A DNA stretch of 64,000 nt from Hyaloperonospora brassicae (Eukaryota; Oomycota; Peronosporomycetes; Peronosporales; Peronosporaceae): NCBI GenBank assembly GCA_947650285.1, contig CANTFL010001058.1, positions 32,011 to 96,010 on the forward strand. The letters run 5' to 3'. Positions 51,089 through 60,548 of this stretch are shown here, piece after piece. The notes under the pieces are model-generated. The model was not told the origin of the DNA, ran no database searches, and saw only the letters and a list, made by a program, of their open reading frames with translations. Each line of letters opens with the position of its first letter. Position 1 is the first letter of the stretch. The position numbers and the translations under genes are program-made.

Positions 51089-52255
51089 TGTGGCAAAGCT
51101 GTCACAAGGAAATCTCGTTGGGACTGGGATCGGCGATCGAAAGGGTCACACACTCCAGTTAACCCAAGAATGCTATGATTGATGGATACAAGCTGGGATG
51201 GGTGGCTGTCAATAGCGTACCCAAACCCCAAGTGAACAGGATCGCCCATCCTGGGATGAGGCTATGGGGTAGTCACACCCGTTTTGATTACGCAATCCGT
51301 CGTGAGACATGGCAATACAAGACCCTCGATATCACTGTAAGACCGCGATCCTAACCCAGGATCGCATATCCGATCTCCAGCTGCGATCCGCTAACGGAAT
51401 CACGATCCGCTAACAGGATCACGATCCGCTAACAGGATCTCGATCCGCTAACAGGATCTCGATCCGCTAACAGGATCTCTATCCGCTAGTAGGATCCCGA
51501 TCCGCTAGTAGGATCCCGATCCGCTAGTAGGATACCGATCCCCTAGTAGGATCCCGATCCGCTAGTAGGATCACGAGGATATCTTGGGTGGGCCACAAGA
51601 AGATACAACGGTGGATATACTGGGTGTGGACCACATAAATGCGAGGGGACGATCTTCCTGGAAAGGCGACGCGTGACATCTGGTTAAGATATACGGATAG
51701 GCAGAGGGGTAGGGTTTAGGTTGGTTGGTTGACATTAAACAGAGTTCAAATTACTTCACAAGGCATACGTTATCTCTTCCGGGTAGGATCTTTGGCCCCC
51801 CGTCGAATAAAGAGTCGCGCTACACGTCTACGCGAGTGTCACACCTGGATTGTTTTGGCCAGGTGTGTTCAAGAACTCTCAAGCAACATCAACTGCGATC
51901 GGACGCAACAAGACACGTAAAGGCAAGGCGCATGATTTGCGAGAAGGCTCGCGGATCAAGCTACCACATAGTGGATAAGGCGATCTCGTTGAGATCAGGG
52001 TAACTTATATCAGTACCCACGAGTACCCCGTGATCGCGTGAAGATTTCCGCACGATCACAACCCCATATCCGACACGGTCAAGTTTTCCTTCGACACGAG
52101 TCCACCTGGAAGAGTGCAACCCGCCCTACCGACGGGTACACAAGGTGAGGAAGGCAACACACGGAATCGGAGTACCCCCTCCGTTAGTCGGTCGTCCGGG
52201 CGCCAGTGGAGAGTTGGAATCGACTCATTAATTGAGCGATCGCCACTCCACCACA
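51089..52255 (+). repeat. 5' LTR of element A
   Basis: It is 1,167 bp, beginning TGTGGCAAAG and ending CTCCACCACA. Compared with the right LTR, all five differences I see lie before 51211; the 961 bases from 51211 on appear identical to 63040-64000 with no indel. Confidence 0.93.
51384..51573. repeat. 19-bp palindromic tandem array in the A LTR
   Basis: Ten units of 19 bp fit exactly. Two subtypes occur in blocks: CGATCCGCTAACAGGATCA (first five) and CGATCCGCTAGTAGGATCC (last five). Each unit is an imperfect palindrome, GATCC and GGATC around seven bases, so the array could bind a dimeric protein or form hairpins. Confidence 0.95.
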
Positions 52256-52256
52256 A

Positions 52257-52285
52257 TGGTGCGCGTGCCCGGATTCGAACCAGGG
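52257..52285 (+). other. Primer binding site of element A, unusually long tRNA match
   Basis: One base after the LTR the sequence reads TGGTGCGCGTGCCCGGATTC then GAACCAGGG. The inverse is a plausible tRNA 3' part: T stem CCTGG, loop TTCGAAT, stem CCGGG, seven acceptor bases CACGCGC, then ACCA. Such sites usually match 8-18 bases; here about 29 look tRNA-derived. I cannot name the tRNA. Confidence 0.75.
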
Positions 52286-52313
52286 ATTTCACCGTGAGTC
52301 CCTAAGTGAAGAA

Positions 52314-54600
52314 GTGAAAGTCAAGACTGAACCTGGGATGGAAGCGTTAGAGGCAAAGGGATCGCCTCCGACGCGTGATTTTGAAGGATCCCCGGAATAT
52401 CAGAGTTTTGGGTGGGGCTCTGGTGACAAGAAAATCAAAGAGGAAGATCGATCAATCGACCTGGAAGATAAACCTCGATCCCCTCCTATGATCTCTTTGG
52501 GGTATACCGCGGATCGTTCTGCAATGCACGATCCGCTGGGTGAAAGCTCATCAGCGAAAACTGAACAAAAACCACACAAGGCCCCTCGGTTAATGTCAAA
52601 GAAGACGACTCTAAAGACAGATCGAGTGAAGAAAGAAGAGCCCAGATCGGATCGACACGATCACGGCGTATAAGAGGTCGTGAAACTGATCAAGATCGCA
52701 GACGATGCTCTGGGTGTGTAGCTGGAAGGCTGGCAGTTGGATCAACTGGCGCAGGGATTTCATTGGAAGGCGCTCAAAATTCTGCTATCGAGCGACCCCG
52801 TGATACGGATACTGATTCCTAAGCTAATCGGAGAGATACAAGTCCCGATATCCCGGAAGAAGGTGGCGACTAATGCAGTAGAAGGGATCAGCGCGATCAT
52901 CCAGCTGTTGCAAGATGCTGGATACGTCACTGGGGCGTTCGATGCGAACAAACTTCTGGAATGCGATCAGGTGACCCATGCGCGTCGATCGCTGTATGAC
53001 AAGCTAATTCCCCTGAAGGGGAAGTGCGAATCCGCGGATCAAGCGGTTGCTACGATCGCCGATGTCCCGAGGGGGTATCATACCGGATCGTCACATTATG
53101 CCTCGGCGGAATCAGAGATGGAGTCAGATGATTCGGTCGGCATCCAGCAAATGTCTATAGGCCCAAGAGATGCAACACATCTATCCTATCGAGTCAAGTT
53201 GTTGAAACTGAACTCGCGATCGAAGGCCACAGGTGCTAAAGAGCAGACGACGACTACTACGCAAGGACTCCTGCAGACATGCCTCGATGAGACCATGGAA
53301 CGATTTCGCCAAGATCAACGGGAACGAGCGTATCAAGCGATCTATCCTATCGAAAGGATCAAGCCTGCTAGATCCCATGAAAGATATACCCCCGATGTGG
53401 AGATGGAATCAGTGCAGTTGCGCAACAGTCAACCGAAGCTTTTCGACCCTGACAACATCGATCCCGATGATTCGGGACAAAAGATCGTAGACACGCTATG
53501 GTAGCTACGACCGAGACGTTGCAAGATGGTGGTAGCATACCTCAACGCATTCGAGTGTCGGCGATGACAGAGCTGAAAGAATTCAGTGGCAAGGATCGAG
53601 ATGAAAATTGGGCCAGAAGCTGGATCAGCAAGGTCAAATCGGCCTTCTTGCGCGATCAAGCGCCCGACGAGGAGAAGTGTTGGGTGTTCGGAGATCTTCT
53701 GACGGGACCCGCTCGAAACTGGTAAAATCAACTAGGTCGATCCACTCAAAAGAAGTGGAAGAGATTGTTGGATGAGTTTATGGTACAGTATGGAGGGCAA
53801 GGTGTGTCTCTGGCCAGACAATACTATTTCGCACGGAAACGATCGGATGAAAATCCACAGGAGTATCTACACCGCTTAAATGTCGCGGCTAAGCAAGCCA
53901 ATATCGCTATCAGAGACTAGAGGATGGCCACATCGGACACACATCGTAAACATGTGAATCATTTCATTGCTACGTTGGACGATCGAGATCTGGCCAAGCA
54001 GCTGACCCTACTAAGATTGGCCGATGTCAATGAGTTGGATGAGACATTACGTTCATGTTAAAGGATGGAGAGTCTTCAGTTGAAGACGTCGACAGGATCA
54101 AACAAGTTCCACCAGAGAACGAATGCCTCCCCGAATCCTACGTCATCCAAGATGGCTCGGGAGGTGAGGGCAATCCGTGAGCGGATCAAAAGTAGGGGAT
54201 CGGAATCGGACTCGATTGGATCGGATGAAGACAAGGATTGCCGTTGATTTGTGTGACCACTACATCTGGTCAAGAGAGGTCGTATCAAGATCATCGTACC
54301 TGGCAGAATAATACTGGTGAAGAAGGTGTACGTGATCGAGGTGGAAAACCGAAGGCATGCACACACTGCGGATCGACGCGACATGATGATCGTGGATGCT
54401 GGCAGAGACTAACGTGCCAGAAGTGCGGTCGCAAAGGGCATCCATCGGACAAGTGCTTCTACGTATGTGCAGCATATGGAGGGGTACATGAGAATGGCAA
54501 ATGACCCGTGGAAGAGTTCTCTAACTTAATCCGCCAGTGGTATGTGCCTACTAAGCATGCGGGTAGTTTTCCTCCGAAGGTCGAGGAAACGTTAAACTAG
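52314..54600 (+). pseudogene. Element A gag (broken)
   Basis: The start at 52314 opens a Lys/Glu/Ser-rich N-terminal part of 119 codons. After TAA and TAG the same frame continues (52737-53504) as a helical domain (IPKLIGEIQVPISRKKVA). After a shift near 53500 the retrotransposon-gag core follows (MTELKEFSGKDRDENWARSW, FGDLLTGPARNW), broken by stops at 53723 and near 53920 and 54060. Two CCHC zinc knuckles lie near 54358-54460: CTHCGSTRHDDRGC and CQKCGRKGHPSDKC, both CX2CX4HX4C. A protein with this many breaks cannot be made, so any mobility needs a helper copy. Confidence 0.85.
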
Positions 54601-54767
54601 GACGCTTGTCAGGTTGGAATCTGGCACGAGCCGAGCGTTCTGGGCTATGCATATATTCATTTGTTGAGAAGAAGTTGGATGGCCAAGGAGTCAAGGATCG
54701 GCGCGATCAGATCTTTAATATATGTGATCGTTCAAAACGCACTTCTTTTATATCAAGTGTGAAGTGA

Positions 54768-55280
54768 GTGGACTATTATGTCCGATCCCCGGTGGAGATG
54801 GAGCTCGATCTCACCCCAGGTGAGTCGAGGAAATACTGGAAGTATCATAATCCAGGAAAATTATTCAAACAAGCGAAATCAGTGGGCAAGATCTACAATG
54901 AAAAGTCCACCTTTCTGTTTGACTTTGGTGCGGAGATCTCGATCATCGATACTACCTTTTCTCGTAAGGTGGGGTGTGTGATAGATGAGAACCAAACACA
55001 AGAATGTGTTGGGATCGGATAGAGTACTTATATGACGGTAGGACGGACCAAGATCAAGATCACACTGAACGGATCACTAGTGTATTATTTTTATGTCTGG
55101 GTTGGGGATCAAGTCGGTCAAGAAGCTATACTGGGCATAAACTTCATGGTTCCTGCAGGCATTCGTTTGGATTTAGCCGACGGAACCCTTTGCCTGCCTG
55201 ACGAAGTCCGAATATGTCTGGCTGCACGAAGACCACCGTTCCGATCGAATATATCGGGGGTCAACATAAACGATTAACAT
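54768..55280 (+). pseudogene. Element A protease (broken)
   Basis: A retropepsin-like segment reads STFLFDFGAEISIID, where the active-site triplet usually Asp-Ser/Thr-Gly is Asp-Phe-Gly. After one stop near 55020 the domain continues as GQEAILGINFMVPAGIRLD, the usual ILG(I/M)xF segment near the C-terminus. The Phe replacement would abolish activity, another sign of decay. The gag zinc knuckles lie about 300 bp upstream. Confidence 0.75.
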
Positions 55281-55439
55281 ATAGCCATTGCGGCCGGCAG
55301 TTAGACGGAAGTCAGGATCGGCGTCAACCCTCCTAAATCTAAGCTTTAGGTGCGGCGGTATGTGGCGTGGATTCCTACCGTGACTATGGGTCCCGGAATG
55401 ATTTAGCTCCTACAGCTTACAAATGTAAGCGATCGTGAC

Positions 55440-56164
55440 TTGATCTTAAACTGCGGGGCTCCCTTAGCGTTGTGGATGACAGAAGGTATGATCCCGCGAG
55501 TTAAAGGATGCGTATCTGTAGGATCACGGCGGTACATGGAATGGCAGACATTGGCTTTTAAAGCCACTACAGATCGAGAAGAAGAAAAATCCGAAGCCTC
55601 CACGGGCCCGTTAGTTGATCATCCTACGTATAAAAACCTACCCGGATTTTGATACGTTCAAAACGGAAATCAGACAACATCGAGGATTCTGCAGAGATCG
55701 CCTCACTATCCGACTCTAATGGTGACTCTAATGAGGAGTTGCAGGACGCATGTACGAGTGGAGAGAATAATGAAGACAAGGATGATAGATCGACAATGAG
55801 ATCGTGTGCGATCAACGCAGTGCGGAAGACGCCAGAATATTCGGGTGAAGAGGACATGGTTGCAGAAGAGGCTATGACACCGAAGGACAACCATGAGCTA
55901 ACTGATCCGCTACAAGGACAGCTCAACTTTCACCCAGACGGGATCAAGGTTGAATACCGGGAGGCGAGTAGCCAGTATACACGACTGGATGAAGACGTGA
56001 AAGCTGTTACGATCGACGGCGAAGTAATGGAAAATGATGTACCGGATGAATCAACATACTATCACGAGGGAGGTGAACTGTTCGCGGAAGATGTGGAACA
56101 ACACATGGCTGTGCTGCCGGAGGTAACCATATCCACGACCGAGATAACAATAGACTATTTTTAA
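55440..56164 (+). pseudogene. Element A linker between protease and RT
   Basis: Two open segments (55440-55652 and 55649-56164) are strongly acidic and Ser/Glu/Asp-rich, for example SGENNEDKDDRSTM and EDMVAEEAMTPKD. No domain is recognised. They are in polyprotein order and the last runs to 22 bp before the RT segment, so I read them as a low-complexity linker. Confidence 0.6.
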
Positions 56165-56185
56165 GCTGGCGATCCTGGAATACCC

Positions 56186-57012
56186 TTGACAGAGGATCAA
56201 GAGGATTTGCGACGACTGATATGGAGGAGTCGTCACCTGTTGATCGACAAAGGAAATGCATTACCCCTGCAGCACGCGGGGCCGTTTGTGATATTGATGT
56301 GGGAGGGGCGAGGCCGATCGCTCAGCGTGTACGACCTTTTGCGCCAAAGTTTTATGAAATTTGACCGATTTAATAGAAGGCCTGTTGTCAGCCAAGATTA
56401 CCCGACCTTCGACATCGCCGTGGGCATCACCGATAGTCGTGATTATTTAAAAAGTGTAAAAGGTATCCGACTGTGTATCGACTATCGACGGATCAACCAG
56501 CTAACACAGCTGATGGTGTACCCTATGCCACTTATCAGTTAATTGTTGCAGGACATGGACAAAGCAATATGGTATTGTTCGCTGGACATGGCGAGTGGAA
56601 TTTGTGTGGTAGAGATGACCGAACGAGCAAGATCGATCTCTGCGTTTATCACGCCGTCAGGTCTGTTTGAATGGTTGCGGATGCCTTTTGGATTGGAGAA
56701 CGCCCCACAGATTTATCAGCGTTTGATTGATAATGCTCAATATGGGAATCTCAAGACCGGCGCAGGTAAGGATATGAATGAAACGGATCATCCTAAGTTA
56801 ACTGATGTGTTTACTGAGGGATAGCCGGAAATGGATCAAGCGCCGTCCGTGCTGGGCAGGTGATCTTATATTGACGATATATTGATCCCGGCTACGTCAT
56901 GGATATCTTTGTACGGCAAGGTCGAAAGATTATTGACAGCATGCGATCGATGGAATCTGTCGATCAGTCTGACCAAGAATTTTTGGGGACGGCGTAAAGT
57001 GGATTAATTAGG
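56186..57012 (+). pseudogene. Element A reverse transcriptase (broken)
   Basis: RT copies the element RNA into DNA. Motifs in order are RLCIDYRRINQLTQ (about 56470), CSLDMASG with the first catalytic Asp (about 56580), MPFGLENAPQIYQR (about 56685) and YIDDIL with the two other Asp (56867-56884). A TAA near 56540, a TAG at 56822 and further stops near 57005-57030 split it. The catalytic triad itself is preserved. Confidence 0.88.
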
Positions 57013-57029
57013 TCATCAGGTATAATTGG

Positions 57030-57714
57030 CTAAGTTGGAGGCCAATCCTAAAGATCTAGGATTGCTGGTCAACCATTCCTTTTTCTCACAACTTTGCGAT
57101 CCATGCAATCGTTCCTGGGTAGCTTGAACTATTACAGTCGTTTTATAGAAGATTTTGCAGCATCTGCATCTGTGTTGTACAAGTTTCGAGAGGCGGATTT
57201 TTTCTAAAGGAGCCATATGGGAGATCGTGATGCTATGGCGTGAAGTTGCGATAACACAATACAAGGAGGTGAGCATGATCCAAATGAGCGATCTCGGTGG
57301 GAACGGGCCGCCATTTCATTCACTCTGCTGATGGCCAAAATCGCTACAACCCCGATCCCCAAACATATCGATCCAGATCGACTTCCAGTGATCGTGGTAT
57401 ATGCTAGTAAGTGGGCAGTATCGGCATCTCTATTGCAAGAATATGATGGCGTATACTGGCCGGTGACATTCACGAGTCGCATACTGAAGCCGAATGAAGT
57501 TAATTATGGTATGGTGGAGAAAGAAGTATTAGCCGTACTTCGAATCTTGGAAGTGTGCTACACCATGATAGTATCCCGAGAGATCAGAGTGCTCACTCGA
57601 TATTCGACATTAGCTTGGCTAGTTCAATCTTCTGGCCTCAATGGGAGACTGGGAAGATGGGCTGCACTGCTATCGAATTGGACACTGGAGGTCAAGAGAT
57701 GTAACCAAGGATAG
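57030..57714 (+). pseudogene. Element A native gypsy RNase H (broken)
   Basis: After the RT connection part, the segment at 57331-57714 reads VIVVYASKWAVSASLLQEYD, where the gypsy RNase H usually has an Asp just before ASK; it is missing here. VEKEVLAVLRILE and LTRYSTLAWLVQ follow, the usual EKE and tether motifs. A stop at 57712 separates it from the second RNase H. Confidence 0.8.
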
Positions 57715-57774
57715 GATGAAATACAAGGCGCTTCCGCAGCTAGTAAAACTCCGCGAGATGATGTAGATGATGTT

Positions 57775-58411
57775 TTGATTGCAATCTCTCCACAGAAGAA
57801 AACTAAACAATTGTTATCTGTGCTACCTCCCACGGTAGGTACGAATCAATGCCTGTTGGTGGTCAGTTTCGACGGATCGGCACGGACTAAACGGAAGAGT
57901 ATGGTATTTAGTGCGATCGTGTGGAAGCTACTAGAATGGATCATAATCTCAGCCGCTTCGGAATTCGCGGCAAATCTGACGGTGAATGCAGCAGAATATC
58001 GTGGCATGTTGTTGGGTCTCGATCTGCTGGACAAAAACTAGGGGACGAGTCATTACATGTGGTGACTCGAACCTAGTGATCAGGAAAATGCGGGGAGAGA
58101 TGGATTGTAAAGCGCCTGGGCTACAGTTACTGCGTCATAAAGCAATGCAGAAACTTCGATCTTGGCCAAAACATGAGTTCTTACACATGAATAGGGAGTG
58201 GAGTCAAAGCGCGGATCGACTAGCCAGTGCAGCTCTGCATCAAGAGGAAGGTGTCATTGTGAACTTAGATCAAGAATTGCAAGATTTGATATCCGTCAAC
58301 AGGCTGCACGAGTTGCTCCTGCCGGAAAGGAAGGATCGCGTGGTGAAAATGATAGCGATCACGCGATCCGCGCAGCGAAGGCGTCAACAACCCGAAGTTT
58401 TGCAAGAATAA
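57775..58411 (+). pseudogene. Element A second, acquired RNase H
   Basis: A second RNase H of the cellular/plant-like type follows the gypsy one. The catalytic acidic residues are all visible: Asp in VVSFDGSART (about 57870), Glu in NAAEYRGMLLGLDLL (about 57990), Asp in CGDSNLVIRKM (about 58062) and Asp in SQSADRLASAAL (about 58215). One stop near 58039 with a frame change interrupts it. A second RNase H in gypsy elements is known from plant Tat elements and from the oomycete Chronos and Archon groups. Confidence 0.8.
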
Positions 58412-58414
58412 ATA

Positions 58415-59453
58415 GTGCAGCGGATGCGGATCGAGCTGATAAAACAATCGCAAGAGGAAGATAGCTGGATCGCCAACCTGAAGGAATATCTTGTGGGCGA
58501 TCTGACCCAATTCAACGCAGAGGATGCAAAATTATGCGCTCGGATCGCTCCAGACTACGAAGTGGACGAAAAAGTATGCTGTTCTTCAGCCCCCGATCCG
58601 CTAAGGAATCGGACGATCGTATAGAGGTGGTCCGTCTGGTTGTACCGGAATTGTTGCAGCAAGATTTTATTCATCATTGCCACACCAGCTTGGAGGGTGG
58701 TCACCAGGGGATCGGGAGGACTTATCAGCGGATCAGATCCAATTTTCACTGGAGAGGATTGTATCAGAGTATACAACGTTATGTTGGCGAATGCGTGGAC
58801 TGTACAACCGGGAAGGGTCTACCCGCGATACGCGACAGATCCCCGGGAAACATATAGACTACATAACCATTTCAGGTGATCGCGATGGATTATATCCCAT
58901 CATTGCCGCGGTCATATAAAGGAAACACAAAACTGCTGCTGTGGATAGATCTTTTCTCAGGATATGTGATCGCGAGAGCAAGTTCGTCGAGGACCGCGCA
59001 AACGATCGCTGAAAGATATGAAGAATGTGTGTTTCGAAAATTTGGAGCCAGTAGAGCTATACGTCACGACAGGGAGCCTGAATTATGTCCGACTTTTTTC
59101 GAGCATTTAATAGGATCGCAGGGCAAAAGCAACGTGCGACCATGGCGTACCGACCGCAAGCGAACGGAAATGCGGAGCGTATGGTACATACGTTGACTCG
59201 GTCGATGAAGATGTACGTCACGGACGTAGAACAGAAGGACTGGGATGAATATGCAGAAAGATTGACATTCGCTATAAATACGGCACAAGATCGGATCCGT
59301 GGAGACACTCCATTCTATTTGATCATTGGCTGGGATCCAAGATCGACATTGGAAGCAACATTACCGTTGGGGACCACTAAAACACGCGATGCTGACCCTA
59401 GCGATGGCGATATAACGTCCAACGTCAATATCAGAGGGCAAGAGCAATGGTAA
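58415..59453 (+). pseudogene. Element A integrase (broken)
   Basis: Integrase inserts the cDNA. The zinc-binding HHCC part is at 58670-58815 (HHCHTSLEGGHQG, CVDCTTGKG). The core follows with catalytic Asp in AMDYIP (about 58880), Asp in AIRHDREPE (about 59060) and Glu in GNAERMVHTL (about 59170). The end reads DTPFYLIIGWDPRSTLE. At least two frame changes (near 58860 and 59085) and a stop at 59451 break it. The triad residues are kept. Confidence 0.85.
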
Positions 59454-60050
59454 ACGAACGTATCAAGATCGCGATCCAAGATCGAGCGAATCGACACAAT
59501 GACAATGATGAAGTGTGTGATATTAAGTGCGGATCGCAAGTTTGGCTCTCTTTGGACCGAGTCAAAGATGGCTATGCTCGGAAGTTAGCACATATTTGGC
59601 ATGGACCGTTCCGAGTGGCGGAGTTATTTGGGAAACATGCTGTCCGGGTGGAGATTTCAGAAACTCCATACCTATTGTTCCCGATAGTGCACGTCTCCAA
59701 GTTAAAGCCAGTATTACAGTTTCCAGATCGCCCAGGCAGTGTGCTAGTGACTAACTGTGAGGATCGTGTGGATTTCGATGAGTCATTGTTGCCGGAAGAT
59801 AGTCGGGAAAACGAGTTGGCTGCTGACGAGTACAAAGTGGAGAAAATCTTGAATGTACGATCAGGGCGTAAAATTCGTTGTGGTCGAGTGCATCGACAGT
59901 TTTTGGTTTAATGAAAGCAACACGACGATCCGACCTGGATAGACGAAGCAGACCTGAACTGTGGCGCGTTGTTGCGAGATTTCGAGCGCAATCGTGCGAG
60001 TCAAATTGGTTTGAAGTTATGCAGGCCTATGAGGAGAAAACCGAAGATTA
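59447..60050 (+). pseudogene. Element A integrase C-terminus and chromodomain
   Basis: The first part reads LAHIWHGPFRVAELFGKHAV, a GPY/F-type module, then VHVSKLKPVLQFPDRPG. The chromodomain follows: EYKVEKILNVRSGRKIRC, HRQFLV, then after a TAA and a frame change IDEADLNCGALLRDFERNR. Element B carries the same domain more intact. The chromodomain probably guided insertion to marked chromatin; the nested insertion into B fits such targeting but does not prove it. Confidence 0.82.
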
Positions 60051-60277
60051 ACGGGCAATCGAAGCAATGAGCGGTTGGCGCATGCTAAAATGTGGAAGTG
60101 AAATGGTGGAATGGCAATTGTACAAGGAGGTTGTATGAGATGATGGATCGGGGCTATATGTAAAATGAGTGGCGATAGCGGATAGAGGGGATCCGATCGC
60201 TGTTGGAAAGCCGAAGAAAAGATGTTGATCTCAAAATGAAGAACAAGATGAAGGATCAAGATAAATTGTATTGAATT

Positions 60278-60487
60278 ATGGAACCATCTGAATCGAATCC
60301 TAGCGATCAAGCAGAAAAGAACTTACCTGGCAAATGTGCGATCGACGGTCCGGGGTGGTCGGCGATAGAGGATCTATACTGGGAACGCCAAGGTTCAGCG
60401 GTATCTATCAACGGGAGAGCAGAGATCAAATTGGTTATGCCCTTCGGTTTGCATCCCAGTCCAGGATACCAAGGGGAAACCTTTTAG
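60278..60487 (+). CDS. Small sense ORF after the chromodomain, unknown
   Basis: A 69-codon frame reads CAIDGPGWSAIEDLYWERQG and ends HPSPGYQGETF. It is not a shadow of the antisense gene, which ends at 60549. It may be a remnant of the polyprotein C-terminus or of a small accessory protein. No homologue is recognised. Confidence 0.3.
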   Translation: MEPSESNPSDQAEKNLPGKCAIDGPGWSAIEDLYWERQGSAVSINGRAEIKLVMPFGLHPSPGYQGETF

Positions 60488-60548
60488 AAATCATGTAATT
60501 GCAGAAAGAAGGGATCCAACAGGATGTCCAGATCACAATGACCTGCAA

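Noticed and set aside
50776..51249. 157-codon minus-strand frame
   Set aside because: It crosses the junction at 51089 between the LTR of A and the integrase of B, so it is an accidental fusion. The similar frame at 62881-63078 is LTR sequence.
51384..51573. CRISPR-like regular repeats
   Set aside because: Units are contiguous without spacers, lie in an LTR, and the genome is eukaryotic.
51725..52003. 92-codon frame present twice (also 63554-63832)
   Set aside because: It lies wholly inside the LTR; both copies are identical because the LTRs are. No domain is visible.
52256..52300. tRNA gene on the minus strand
   Set aside because: Only the 3' half is present and it sits exactly where a retrotransposon primer site belongs.
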